From assembly GCA_026225015.1 (NCBI GenBank), contig JAMFRY010000196.1, forward strand, positions 1 to 6,361: a stretch of DNA of 6,361 nt, written 5' to 3'. Position numbers and translations under genes: made by a program. Below the pieces are notes generated by a model that was given only the letters and a program-made list of their open reading frames with translations, made no database searches and had not been told where the DNA came from. Below are positions 1-5,451 of the stretch, piece by piece. Every line of letters begins with the position of its first letter. Position 1 is the stretch's first letter. This DNA is from Alphaproteobacteria bacterium. GTDB lineage: Bacteria > Pseudomonadota > Alphaproteobacteria > Acetobacterales > Acetobacteraceae.

Positions 1-149
1 AGGCGCACCGGCTGATGCTGCTGATCACGGCGTTGAACCGGATGGGGACCACGGTGGTCATCGCCACCCATAATCTCGCTCTGGTAAAGGAGTACCCAGC
101 GCCGCGGCTTCAGATCGCGCATGGCCGGCTGGTGCAGGATGGCGCTTAA
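1..149 (+). CDS. ftsE: FtsE, cell-division ABC ATPase (3' end only)
   Basis: The window opens inside this gene; the reading frame runs from base 3 to a TAA at 147-149, giving about 48 C-terminal residues. FtsE is the cytoplasmic ATPase of the FtsEX complex, which uses ATP binding and hydrolysis to drive cell-wall hydrolase activation at the septum. The visible part contains VVIATHN, the last core strand followed by the H-loop (switch) histidine of ABC ATPases, where FtsE usually has ATHD. It then has the short C-terminal tail with HGRLVQDG typical of FtsE. Walker A, signature and Walker B motifs lie outside the window. The assignment rests on the H-loop and on the ftsX gene that follows with an 11-bp overlap. 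In isolation this fragment could be any small ABC ATPase; the neighbour makes FtsE by far the best call. Confidence 0.87.
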   Translation, partial: AHRLMLLITALNRMGTTVVIATHNLALVKEYPAPRLQIAHGRLVQDGA

Positions 150-1059
150 GCGTGGCCGGAACGTGGATTTGCTGGGACTGCGCTCGGCGATGCCGGACCG
201 GCTGCTGCCCAGCCTGGTTGGCGCCATGAGTTTTCTGGCAGCACTTGCAATCGCCGGCAGCATGGCTGCCGCAACCCTGGCCCGGCAGTGGCAAGGCGAT
301 GCCGGCGCCGCGCTGACGGTCCAGGTCCCCGATCCGTCGGCGCCAGCTTACCCAGGCAATGGCACGGGCAGCCGGTTGCAAGCCGTGCTGGCTATTCTAA
401 AAGCCAGTCCGAATGTTAGTGACCCTACCCGCTTAAGCGCCGATGCGATGAACGATCTTTTGAAACCCTGGCTGGGCGAGGATACGGCGCAACTCAACTT
501 GCCGGTCCCTGCCGTCATTACCGGCAGCTGGAATGAAGTGGGGCCGCCTCAGCCGGAACCTGCCGGCGTGCTGCAAGCGGCGCTGGATGCGGCCGCGCCC
601 GGCACGTTGGCCACCACCGGCGCAGCCTGGGCATCTCGCGTCGCCGCGCTGACTGGCAGCCTTCAGGCCTCGGCGGTCTCGGTGCTGGCGATTGTCGCGT
701 TTGTTGCCGCCGCGGTCATCTCGGTTGCCACCCGCGCCGGACTCGCGCAGCGGCGGGAGACAATCGAGATCATCCACGGTCTCGGCGCGTTTGATTCCGA
801 CATTGCCAATCGTTTCGCCACCCGCGCCACCTGGGCCTCGGCGATGGGCGCGGCCATTGGGGCGCTTGCCGCCTTGCCGGCCTTGTTCTGGCTGGCGCGC
901 CTTGCAGCACCCTTTGCCGGGATTTTGCCGCAACGCACAAGTTGGGCTTTGCCTTTGCCACTTTGGGCCGCCCTGCCGGCACTACCCATGATCGCGGCCC
1001 TGATCGGCTGGGTGACGGCGCAGGTGACAGTGCGCGGCTGGCTGCGGCGGCTTGCCTGA
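139..1059 (+). CDS. ftsX: FtsX, permease-like subunit of the FtsEX division complex
   Basis: Inner-membrane partner of FtsE that couples ATPase activity to periplasmic peptidoglycan hydrolase regulators during septation. The chosen ATG at 139 gives 306 residues, the usual size for FtsX, and overlaps the ftsE stop by 11 bp. An earlier in-frame ATG at 121 would add six residues and a deeper overlap and is less likely. The topology fits the family: a charged cytoplasmic N-terminus, TM1 at about residues 26-48, a periplasmic loop of roughly 125 residues, TM2 at about 178-200, a cytoplasmic stretch containing RRETIEIIHGLGA (205-217), then TM3 at about 233-262 and TM4 at about 272-296. That charged segment, with its glutamate and IHGLGA, is the conserved cytoplasmic region of FtsX-type permeases. 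The periplasmic loop is rich in Ala, Pro and Gly and shows no motif I recognise. Translation of the next gene is probably coupled, because the stop forms TGATG. Confidence 0.92.
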   Translation: MALKRGRNVDLLGLRSAMPDRLLPSLVGAMSFLAALAIAGSMAAATLARQWQGDAGAALTVQVPDPSAPAYPGNGTGSRLQAVLAILKASPNVSDPTRLSADAMNDLLKPWLGEDTAQLNLPVPAVITGSWNEVGPPQPEPAGVLQAALDAAAPGTLATTGAAWASRVAALTGSLQASAVSVLAIVAFVAAAVISVATRAGLAQRRETIEIIHGLGAFDSDIANRFATRATWASAMGAAIGALAALPALFWLARLAAPFAGILPQRTSWALPLPLWAALPALPMIAALIGWVTAQVTVRGWLRRLA

Positions 1060-1706
1060 TGCCCGCTCGCCGCTTGGCAAGACGCCACCGCTTCAGAAAA
1101 CACCGGTTCCGCGGCCTTGGTTGGCTGATCACCGCCGTGGCGGTGCTGGCCTGGGCGTGGGCCGCGGGGTTTCTCGTTTTTCTGGTGGTGACTTGGTCGG
1201 CAGCGCCGCCCAACCCGATCCCGCGCGCCGACGGAATTGTGGCGCTTACCGGTGGCGATGGCAGGGTGAGTGCTGCCTTGGCCTTGCTGGCGGAGCGCGC
1301 CGCGCCGGCCTTGCTGATCTCGGGCGCTGGCAGGGGCACACATCTTGGCGACTTCACCGCCGATGATGCAGCCGCCGCGACGCGCTATGCCGGCGCAATC
1401 ACGGTTGGCCATTTCGCCCTTTCCACCCGCGGCAATGCCGCCGAAACCGCCGCCTGGGCAAAAGCGCGGCACATGAAGTCGCTGATCATCGTCACCGCCG
1501 ATTACCACATGCCGCGCGCGATATTGGAGATCAGGCGCTGCCTGCCGGCGGCGACGCTCTACGAGGTACCGGTGCGGCCGCCGGCCATTTCGCATTTGTT
1601 CGGCCTGCCCACTTTGCGGCTGCTCGCCGTGGAATACAGCAAATATCTCGCCGTCCGCAGCTTCCTGTTCGACTTCGCCGCCGACGATCTGGGCGCATCG
1701 CAATGA
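1059..1706 (+). CDS. YdcF-like DUF218 family membrane-anchored protein
   Basis: A 215-residue protein starting at the ATG within TGATG (1057-1061), so it overlaps ftsX by one base; the open frame extends further upstream, but only through ftsX. The N-terminus is strongly basic (R and H rich, residues 4-18), then a single TM helix at about 20-46 anchors the protein with its domain probably in the periplasm. The DUF218 Rossmann-like domain follows. It starts with DGIVALTGGDGR (58-69), then LLISGAGRG (85-93), STRGNAAETAAW (122-133) and IIVTADYHMPRA (143-154). These match the family pattern of a glycine-rich loop, a conserved N/E pair (N126, E129) and a T-x-x-x-H/M-x-R element. The biochemical function of most DUF218 proteins is unresolved; relatives such as SanA and ElyC are linked to envelope integrity. 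Its place between ftsX and plsC supports an envelope role, which is inference. Confidence 0.85.
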   Translation: MPARRLARRHRFRKHRFRGLGWLITAVAVLAWAWAAGFLVFLVVTWSAAPPNPIPRADGIVALTGGDGRVSAALALLAERAAPALLISGAGRGTHLGDFTADDAAAATRYAGAITVGHFALSTRGNAAETAAWAKARHMKSLIIVTADYHMPRAILEIRRCLPAATLYEVPVRPPAISHLFGLPTLRLLAVEYSKYLAVRSFLFDFAADDLGASQ

Positions 1707-2419
1707 TGCTGTTTCTCCGCTCGGCGGCCTTCAACGCCATCATGTTCGGCGCTTGTTTCGGGTTCTCGCTCTGGGCGCGGTTGACCTCGCGCTTGAAGGA
1801 AAACGCGTATGCCCTGCGGATGGGCCAGATTTGGGCACGCTTCACCCTGCGCGCGCTGAAGGCGTGCTGCAATATCGGCGTGGAATTGCACGGCGCGCAA
1901 TTTTTGCCGGCGGGGGGGCCGGCGCTGATCGCCGCCCAGCATCAATCCGCCTTCGACACCTTGTTCTGGCTCACCGTGCTGCCCGGCCCGGCCTATGTGC
2001 TGAAACAGGAATTGACCAAAATCCCGATTTTCGGCCCGTTGCTGCCGGCTTCTGGTTTTATCGCCGTTGACCGCGACGGCGGTGCGCCGGCATTGCGCCG
2101 TATGCTGGCCGAATGCCGCGCCGCCATCGCGCTTGGCCGGCAGATCGTGATCTTCCCGGAGGGCACGCGGGTTCCCGCCGGAGAGCGCGGCACGGTGCAG
2201 CCGGGCGTGCTTGCGTTGGCCCGGGTCCTGAAACTTGCCGTGATCCCGGCTTCGACCAATTCCGGGCGCTTCTGGGGCAGAAAATCCTTCAAGAAATTTC
2301 CGGGCACCATTTCGGTCACGCTGCACCAGCCGATCACGAACACGGAAGATGATCGTGGATTGCTGGCGGCGCTTGAGCGCATCTATTACGAAACATCTGT
2401 GGATAATTCTGTGTGCTAG
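1703..2419 (+). CDS. plsC: 1-acyl-sn-glycerol-3-phosphate acyltransferase (PlsC/LPLAT family)
   Basis: A 238-residue lysophospholipid acyltransferase, predicted to acylate lysophosphatidic acid to phosphatidic acid at the inner membrane. The ATG at 1703 overlaps the stop of the upstream gene as ATGA. Acyltransferase motifs appear in order: H80-x4-D85 (HQSAFD, catalytic), GFIAVDRD at 118-125 with the substrate-binding arginine, FPEGTR at 151-156, and VIPASTNSG at 180-188. A hydrophobic N-terminal helix (about 8-25) probably anchors it. The usual Asn before the catalytic His is Gln here (QHQSAFD), a variation I have seen in this family. Length is normal. Substrate specificity cannot be read from sequence, so a paralogue acting on another lysolipid is possible. 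A seven-G run lies at codons 70-73 and the frame is intact through it. It is the last gene of the ftsEX operon in this window. Confidence 0.88.
   Translation: MMLFLRSAAFNAIMFGACFGFSLWARLTSRLKENAYALRMGQIWARFTLRALKACCNIGVELHGAQFLPAGGPALIAAQHQSAFDTLFWLTVLPGPAYVLKQELTKIPIFGPLLPASGFIAVDRDGGAPALRRMLAECRAAIALGRQIVIFPEGTRVPAGERGTVQPGVLALARVLKLAVIPASTNSGRFWGRKSFKKFPGTISVTLHQPITNTEDDRGLLAALERIYYETSVDNSVC
1906..1923 (+). repeat. G-tract flanked by two GCCGGC palindromes inside plsC
   Basis: Two copies of the self-complementary hexamer GCCGGC (1906-1911 and 1918-1923) flank a run of G. The G run itself is seven long (1912-1918) and sits just after a T5 run at 1901-1905. The hexamers can pair as a perfect 6-bp stem. 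The reading frame continues normally through Pro-Ala-Gly-Gly-Pro. It is probably a by-product of GC-rich codons. Confidence 0.5.
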
Positions 2420-2546
2420 TGCGCGCTCAGCTTCTTAGGCAAGGTTTACCAAAGCTGTTAACTATATAGAAACCATATCTTATTTGGGTCTCGTTGGTGC
2501 GTTTGGCGCGCTTTGTGATGGCTGGGGATAAGCGGTGGAGAACAAC
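2420..2546. other. Convergent intergenic gap between plsC and the histidine kinase gene
   Basis: 127 bases separate the plsC stop from the end of the opposing kinase gene. The middle (about 2455-2490) is noticeably AT-rich compared with the rest of the window. I looked for a GC stem followed by a T run in either direction and found none convincing; the only repeats are scattered GCGCGC hexamers about 80 bases apart. No ORF with a recognisable product is present. Confidence 0.5.
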
Positions 2547-3875
2547 TCAGGCGGGCAATTCGATGATCGCCCGCAAGCCGCCCATCGGGCTGTCGGCGAG
2601 GATGATTTTGCCGCCATGCGCGCCGATGATATCGCGGGCGATGGCAAGCCCCAGCCCGGTGCCGCCGGGCGAGGAGGTCTCAAACGGCCGGAACAGGGTT
2701 TCCCGCTGACTCAAGGGGATACCTGGGCCGTCATCATCGATCACGATGTGAACGTTCCGCTCGCCGACCTGCAAGGCCGAGAGCATGACATTCGTTGCGT
2801 GTCGCCTTGCATTATCGAGCAGATTGGCAATGGCGCGGCGCATGGCTTCCGGGCGCAGCGTCACAAACAGGCTGGCAGGGATGTTGCAGGTTATCTGCGC
2901 GCCGGTGCGCCGTGCGGCGCTTGCCACTTCGTCCAGCAAGATCGCGAGGTCGGAAGGTTGGGCGCCTTCGTTACCCTCACCCCGCGCAAAGGCCAGGTAG
3001 ATGCCGATCAGCTTTTCCATCTCTTCAATATCATTCGTCATTTCGGCCAGGTCGGATGGCGGGATGTCCGGCAGCATGGCGAGCGTCAGGCGCAGCCGGG
3101 TGAGGGGGGTTCGCAAATCATGCGACACGCCAGCCAGCATGGTGGTGCGCTGCGCCAGGAAACGCCGCAGCCGCTCCTGCATGCGGTTGAAGGCGGTGGC
3201 CGCGCGCCGCACCTCGACGGCGCCTTCCGGGCGGATGGGCCCCGGATCGCGGCCCATGCCGAAGGCTTCGGCGGCAACCGCCAGCCGCCTGATACCCCGC
3301 ACCTGGGTGCGCAGGAACAAAGCGGAAATGCCGGAGAGGACGAGCGCGGCACCGATCAGCCAGACCACAAAAGTGTACAGCGTACCCACATAAAGATGCT
3401 TGCGCGGCACCTCCATGCTCAGCACGCCATCCACCATCTGTACGTTGACGCGAATATAATCCGGGGCGGTATACCAGGCGACGTTGAAGGGCCGGTGTAG
3501 ATGCGTGGCGAGGCTGCCCGCCAAGTCCTGATCCACCGGCCCGGGCGCATCCGCGGGCGGCAGATGCCGCAACACCTGGTTGCGCAGAAATTCCGACCGG
3601 AAATCGAAATGCTTGTTGGCCTCCTGAAACACCAGAGCACGCGAAGCGGGCGCCCGGTCGATCGCATCCACTTCAAAGGCGACTTCGCCCGCTACCGCCT
3701 CCGCCAGGCGGCGGGAGAGTTCGTGCAAATGGCTGCCGTAAAAAATATCCAACGCCACCGCCTGTAGCAGGACCAACGGGATCAGCACGGTGAGCAGCGA
3801 TCTGCCGAACAGGCCGCGTGGCAGGATTTTGCGAAACAGGTAATCCAGCGAAATCCCGCCCGGCCTGAATTTCAT
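2547..3875 (-). CDS. EnvZ-like sensor histidine kinase
   Basis: A 442-residue inner-membrane sensor kinase, predicted partner of the upstream OmpR-type regulator. Domains in order: TM1 at about residues 25-46, a periplasmic region of roughly 115 residues, TM2 at about 164-188, a HAMP linker to about 240, the dimerisation/phosphoacceptor segment with SHDLRTPLTR (phospho-His H252), and an ATPase domain. The ATPase domain has the N-box NLLDNARRH (351-359), the G1 box DDGPGI (381-386) and the G2 box GGTGLGL (404-410). The H-box with following DLRTPLTRLRL is typical of EnvZ-type kinases. The periplasmic part shows no named sensor domain I can identify, so the signal is unknown. The start is firmly constrained: an in-frame TGA occurs 27 bases upstream and no ATG/GTG/TTG lies between. 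No Shine-Dalgarno sequence is visible, so translation probably depends on coupling through the mini-ORFs described at 3872-3932. Confidence 0.93.
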   Translation of the reverse strand: MKFRPGGISLDYLFRKILPRGLFGRSLLTVLIPLVLLQAVALDIFYGSHLHELSRRLAEAVAGEVAFEVDAIDRAPASRALVFQEANKHFDFRSEFLRNQVLRHLPPADAPGPVDQDLAGSLATHLHRPFNVAWYTAPDYIRVNVQMVDGVLSMEVPRKHLYVGTLYTFVVWLIGAALVLSGISALFLRTQVRGIRRLAVAAEAFGMGRDPGPIRPEGAVEVRRAATAFNRMQERLRRFLAQRTTMLAGVSHDLRTPLTRLRLTLAMLPDIPPSDLAEMTNDIEEMEKLIGIYLAFARGEGNEGAQPSDLAILLDEVASAARRTGAQITCNIPASLFVTLRPEAMRRAIANLLDNARRHATNVMLSALQVGERNVHIVIDDDGPGIPLSQRETLFRPFETSSPGGTGLGLAIARDIIGAHGGKIILADSPMGGLRAIIELPA

Positions 3876-3903
3876 CGTCTGAACTTCATTGTCTGAACTT
3901 CAT
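3862..3903 (-). repeat. Three tandem 14-bp copies of the kinase start region
   Basis: Read on the minus strand, ATGAAGTTCAGACA (3903-3890) is followed directly by ATGAAGTTCAGACG (3889-3876) and by the first 14 bases of the kinase gene, ATGAAATTCAGGCC (3875-3862). The first two differ at one position; the third matches 11 of 14. Each copy starts with ATGA and encodes Met-Lys-Phe-Arg. This looks like slipped-strand duplication of the gene start. Confidence 0.9.
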
Positions 3904-3932
3904 GGCCGGTTGCTTATGTGAGGCGGCTTCAT
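3872..3932 (-). promoter_or_regulatory. Chain of three mini-ORFs coupling the response regulator to the kinase
   Basis: The response-regulator stop (TGA 3931-3929) overlaps an ATG at 3932-3930. That ATG opens a 10-codon ORF encoding MKPPHISNRP, ending with TGA 3902-3900. This stop overlaps the next ATG (3903-3901), which encodes MKFRQ and ends with TGA 3888-3886. That overlaps ATG 3889-3887, encoding MKFRR and ending with TGA 3874-3872, which overlaps the kinase ATG at 3875. Four ATGA junctions therefore lie in series, with no Shine-Dalgarno-like sequence in the interval. Terminating ribosomes could reinitiate step by step, which would set the kinase to a low level relative to the regulator. 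The overlaps are read directly; the translational role is inferred. Confidence 0.6.
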
Positions 3933-4624
3933 GCGCCCGGCTTCAGCACGTAGCCCTTGCCCCGCACCGTGTGCAAAAATCTCGGCTCGCGCGGGTCTGG
4001 TTCGATCTTGCGCCGCAGCCGGGTCACCTGCACGTCAATCGCGCGCTCGTTTGTCTCATCCATTTCCAAGGCCGCGGCCAAGTATTCGCGGCTTAGAATT
4101 TCATGCGGCCGGGCGGCAAGGGCCAGCAGGAGTGCGAGTTCGGCGCCGGTGAGCCGGATGCGGCTGTTGGGGGTGATGAGTTCCGCGCGCTCCGGATCGA
4201 AACTTGCCTCGCCGAGTTGCAGGGGCCCGGCGGCGGTTTGCGGCGGCGCCACCCGGCGCAGCATGGCCCGGACGCGCGCCAGCAGCACCCTGGGGTCGAA
4301 GGGCTTGCCCAGGTAGTCATCGGCGCCCGCCTCGAAGCCGGCAACGATATCCTCCGGCGCGCCGCGCGCGGTAAGCAAAAGGATTGGCATGGCCGGCGTG
4401 CGGTCGCTGCGCAGCTCCTCGGTGAAGGCAAGCCCATTCTGGCCCGGCATCATCACATCCAGCACCATCAGGTCGAAATCCAGGAACCGCAATTTGTCCT
4501 TGGCCTCGGCGGCATTTTCAGCCGTGGTAATGCGATAACCCTGCTCGCCGAGATACCGGCTCAACAGCCCGCGCAGCCGCGCGTCGTCGTCAACAATCAG
4601 GATATGCGCCGGATCGGAACTCAT
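3929..4624 (-). CDS. petR: OmpR-family response regulator, PetR-like
   Basis: A 231-residue two-component transcriptional regulator. The receiver domain (about 6-120) has the acidic pocket D12-D13-D14, phosphoacceptor D56 in LDVMMPG, T85 in LLLTARG, and K107 in GKPFDP. The winged-helix DNA-binding domain (about 135-229) has the recognition helix ERAIDVQVTRLRRKIE (193-208) and the wing hairpin RGKGYVL (221-227). Position downstream of a PetP-like MarR gene and next to a branched-chain aminotransferase matches the alphaproteobacterial petP-petR neighbourhood. In Rhodobacter capsulatus, petR was reported to be required for growth dependent on cytochrome bc1; whether the target is the same here is unknown. 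The start at 4624 is forced, because TGA directly precedes the ATG in frame. The adjacent sensor kinase is the likely phosphodonor. No cytochrome bc1 gene lies in the window. Confidence 0.92.
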   Translation of the reverse strand: MSSDPAHILIVDDDARLRGLLSRYLGEQGYRITTAENAAEAKDKLRFLDFDLMVLDVMMPGQNGLAFTEELRSDRTPAMPILLLTARGAPEDIVAGFEAGADDYLGKPFDPRVLLARVRAMLRRVAPPQTAAGPLQLGEASFDPERAELITPNSRIRLTGAELALLLALAARPHEILSREYLAAALEMDETNERAIDVQVTRLRRKIEPDPREPRFLHTVRGKGYVLKPGA

Positions 4625-4632
4625 TCAGCCAT
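4621..4632 (-). promoter_or_regulatory. Three-codon mini-ORF overlapping the response regulator start
   Basis: On the minus strand ATG GCT GAA TGA (4632-4621) encodes Met-Ala-Glu and stops. Its TGA overlaps the regulator ATG (4624-4622) as ATGA, the same arrangement as at the kinase start. No clear Shine-Dalgarno sequence precedes it, so it may be chance. If used, it would deliver terminating ribosomes onto the regulator start codon. Confidence 0.35.
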
Positions 4633-4654
4633 GGTTATGGCACAAAACAGCAGT

Positions 4655-4740
4655 CGTAGGATGGGCGGAGGAGCCAAAGGTTCCAGCAAAGCGAAGCTTT
4701 GTTGGAATGGCTCCGGAGGGGAGCGCAGCGCTACCCATCA
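4655..4740. repeat. Compound palindromic repeat element between petP and petR
   Basis: Nested inverted repeats fill most of this intergenic gap. The outer arms are GATGGG (4660-4665) and CCCATC (4734-4739). Inside are GGAGCC (4670-4675) with GGCTCC (4709-4714). The core is TTCCAGCAAAGC (4681-4692) with GCTTTGTTGGAA (4696-4707), a 12-bp stem with one G-T wobble and a three-base GAA loop; the tip GCGAAGC is a known very stable mini-hairpin. A separate perfect palindrome AGCGC-A-GCGCT lies at 4722-4732. The ends GTAGGATGGG and GCGCAGCG...ACCCATC resemble dispersed palindromic (REP-like) repeats I know from many proteobacterial genomes. It would fold strongly in RNA read through from petP, and may attenuate or terminate before petR, although no T run follows it. 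Confidence 0.7.
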
Positions 4741-4744
4741 TTTT

Positions 4745-5317
4745 CTAGAACGCGCGTACCCGTTGATGGCGTCCCGCCTCGGCGGCATCGAGATATTTGC
4801 GGCCCTGGTCCGAGGTCATGCCGCGCAAGACCTTCCGGAAACCATCCACGGCCTGGCCGCCGGCGTCTCGATACGCCGCGGCCAGCCGCTCGCGGGAACA
4901 TTCGAATAATTTCCGTTCCAGCGCCGCGCCTTTCTCGGTGAGAGTCAGCAGCCGCTGGCGCCGGTCTGTCTTGCCTTTGCCTTGCTCCACAAAGCCCTGC
5001 CGAATCAACGGCCCCAGCACGCGCGCCAGGCTTTGCTTGGTAATGCCCAGAATTTGCAGCAATTCCCCCACTTTTAAATCGGGCAGGCGGCCGATCCAGT
5101 GCAAAGCGCGGTGATGCGCCCTGCCGAAGCCTAGCTCGTGCAGGATTGCATCGGGCGCCGCGTTCAGATCGCGAAACGCAAAAAACAGCATGTCCTGCGC
5201 GATGCGAAACTCTTCCTCGCGCAGGAACAACAGTCCGGCAACCGGCGGGCTATGGCTGGCCGCTGTAAGAAGATCGGCACTTGAGGATAGCGGGGCTGGG
5301 GATGGAACATGTTGCAT
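4745..5317 (-). CDS. petP: MarR-family transcriptional regulator, PetP-like
   Basis: A 190-residue winged-helix regulator predicted to bind palindromic DNA as a dimer. An N-terminal extension of about 30 residues, with no recognised motif, precedes the core. The DNA-binding domain spans about 66-130: GRAHHRALHWIGRLPDLKV (65-83), helix 3 and the recognition helix with ITKQSLARVLGPLIRQGFV (92-110), and the wing KTDRRQRLLTLTEKG (116-130), whose DRR-x-R-x3-LT pattern is characteristic of MarR proteins. The RAHHRAL and TKQSL-x-RVL segments agree with PetP-type sequences as I remember them. A lone cysteine, C140, lies in the C-terminal dimerisation helix. The ATG at 5317 has an AAGAG sequence 8-12 bases upstream as a weak ribosome site. 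It is divergent from the aminotransferase gene and upstream of the two-component genes on the same strand. The effector is unknown. Confidence 0.88.
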   Translation of the reverse strand: MQHVPSPAPLSSSADLLTAASHSPPVAGLLFLREEEFRIAQDMLFFAFRDLNAAPDAILHELGFGRAHHRALHWIGRLPDLKVGELLQILGITKQSLARVLGPLIRQGFVEQGKGKTDRRQRLLTLTEKGAALERKLFECSRERLAAAYRDAGGQAVDGFRKVLRGMTSDQGRKYLDAAEAGRHQRVRAF

Positions 5318-5352
5318 GGCAGGCTCTTAATCTTCTCAGGTTTCTAGGCGGC

Positions 5353-5382
5353 AATATGGCAGTAATACTGACTTATATGCAA
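5353..5382 (-). promoter_or_regulatory. Possible promoter for the MarR gene
   Basis: On the minus strand TTGCAT (5382-5377) and CATATT (5358-5353) are separated by 18 bases, a weak sigma-70-like pair matching three and four of six consensus positions. The candidate MarR operator occupies the spacer, which would suit autorepression. The match is weak and could be chance. Confidence 0.22.
5354..5376. promoter_or_regulatory. Candidate MarR-family operator palindrome
   Basis: A 23-bp imperfect palindrome centred on base 5365. The core is perfect, CAGTA-A-TACTG (5360-5370). Extended arms ATATGGCAGTA and TACTGACTTAT match at 9 of 11 positions. It is in the 134-bp divergent region between the MarR gene and the aminotransferase gene, where MarR proteins usually bind as autorepressors. 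Binding by this particular protein is inferred from position and symmetry. Confidence 0.5.
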
Positions 5383-5396
5383 GCGCTTTTTATCTT
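5368..5396 (+). promoter_or_regulatory. ilvE: Possible promoter for the aminotransferase gene
   Basis: CTGACT (5368-5373) and TATCTT (5391-5396), spaced 17 bases, each match four of six sigma-70 consensus positions. Transcription would begin near 5403 and leave a leader of about 50 bases. The -35 element overlaps the right arm of the candidate operator, so the MarR protein could control this gene too. Confidence 0.3.
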
Positions 5397-5437
5397 ATGA
5401 GAGGTTTCGTGCCGGCTTGAAATCCCGGCTTCTGTTT

Positions 5438-5441
5438 GGAG
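5438..5441 (+). promoter_or_regulatory. Ribosome binding site that sets the aminotransferase start
   Basis: GGAG lies 10 bases before the ATG at 5452, a normal spacing. The alternative in-frame TTG at 5443 would be only one base away from this site and is therefore rejected as the start. Confidence 0.7.
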
Positions 5442-5451
5442 ATTGCAGCGC

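Noticed and set aside
121..138. ATG at 121 as start of ftsX
   Set aside because: It would add six residues (MAGWCR) and deepen the overlap with ftsE to 29 bp; the ATG at 139 gives the usual short overlap and N-terminus.
663..1703. A 346-codon open frame on the - strand across ftsX and the DUF218 gene
   Set aside because: It spans two well-supported genes, is very rich in Arg, Ala and Gly without any motif, and is a GC-driven antisense frame.
1559..2326. A 255-codon open frame on the - strand opposite plsC
   Set aside because: PlsC on the + strand has all its motifs in order; the antisense translation is low-complexity and Arg/Gln/Gly rich.
2421..2511. Repeated GCGCGC hexamers in the convergent gap as a terminator
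   Set aside because: The copies are about 80 bases apart, do not extend beyond the hexamer and are not followed by a T run.
2535..3500. A 321-codon open frame on the + strand opposite the histidine kinase gene
   Set aside because: The minus-strand frame encodes an unmistakable kinase with all catalytic boxes. The opposite frame has no recognisable domain and is the expected shadow of GC-rich codon use.
4103..4909. A 268-codon + strand frame across petR, the palindromic gap and the end of petP
   Set aside because: It runs over two genes with clear domains and through the hairpin element; no domain or start signal supports it.
5411..5429. Small hairpin GCCGG / CCGGC with a 9-base loop in the ilvE leader
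   Set aside because: Only five base pairs in a GC-rich region; no T run, leader peptide or riboswitch-like structure around it, so it is not supported as an attenuator.
5443..5451. TTG at 5443 as start of the aminotransferase
   Set aside because: It lies one base from the GGAG ribosome site, while the ATG at 5452 has correct spacing.
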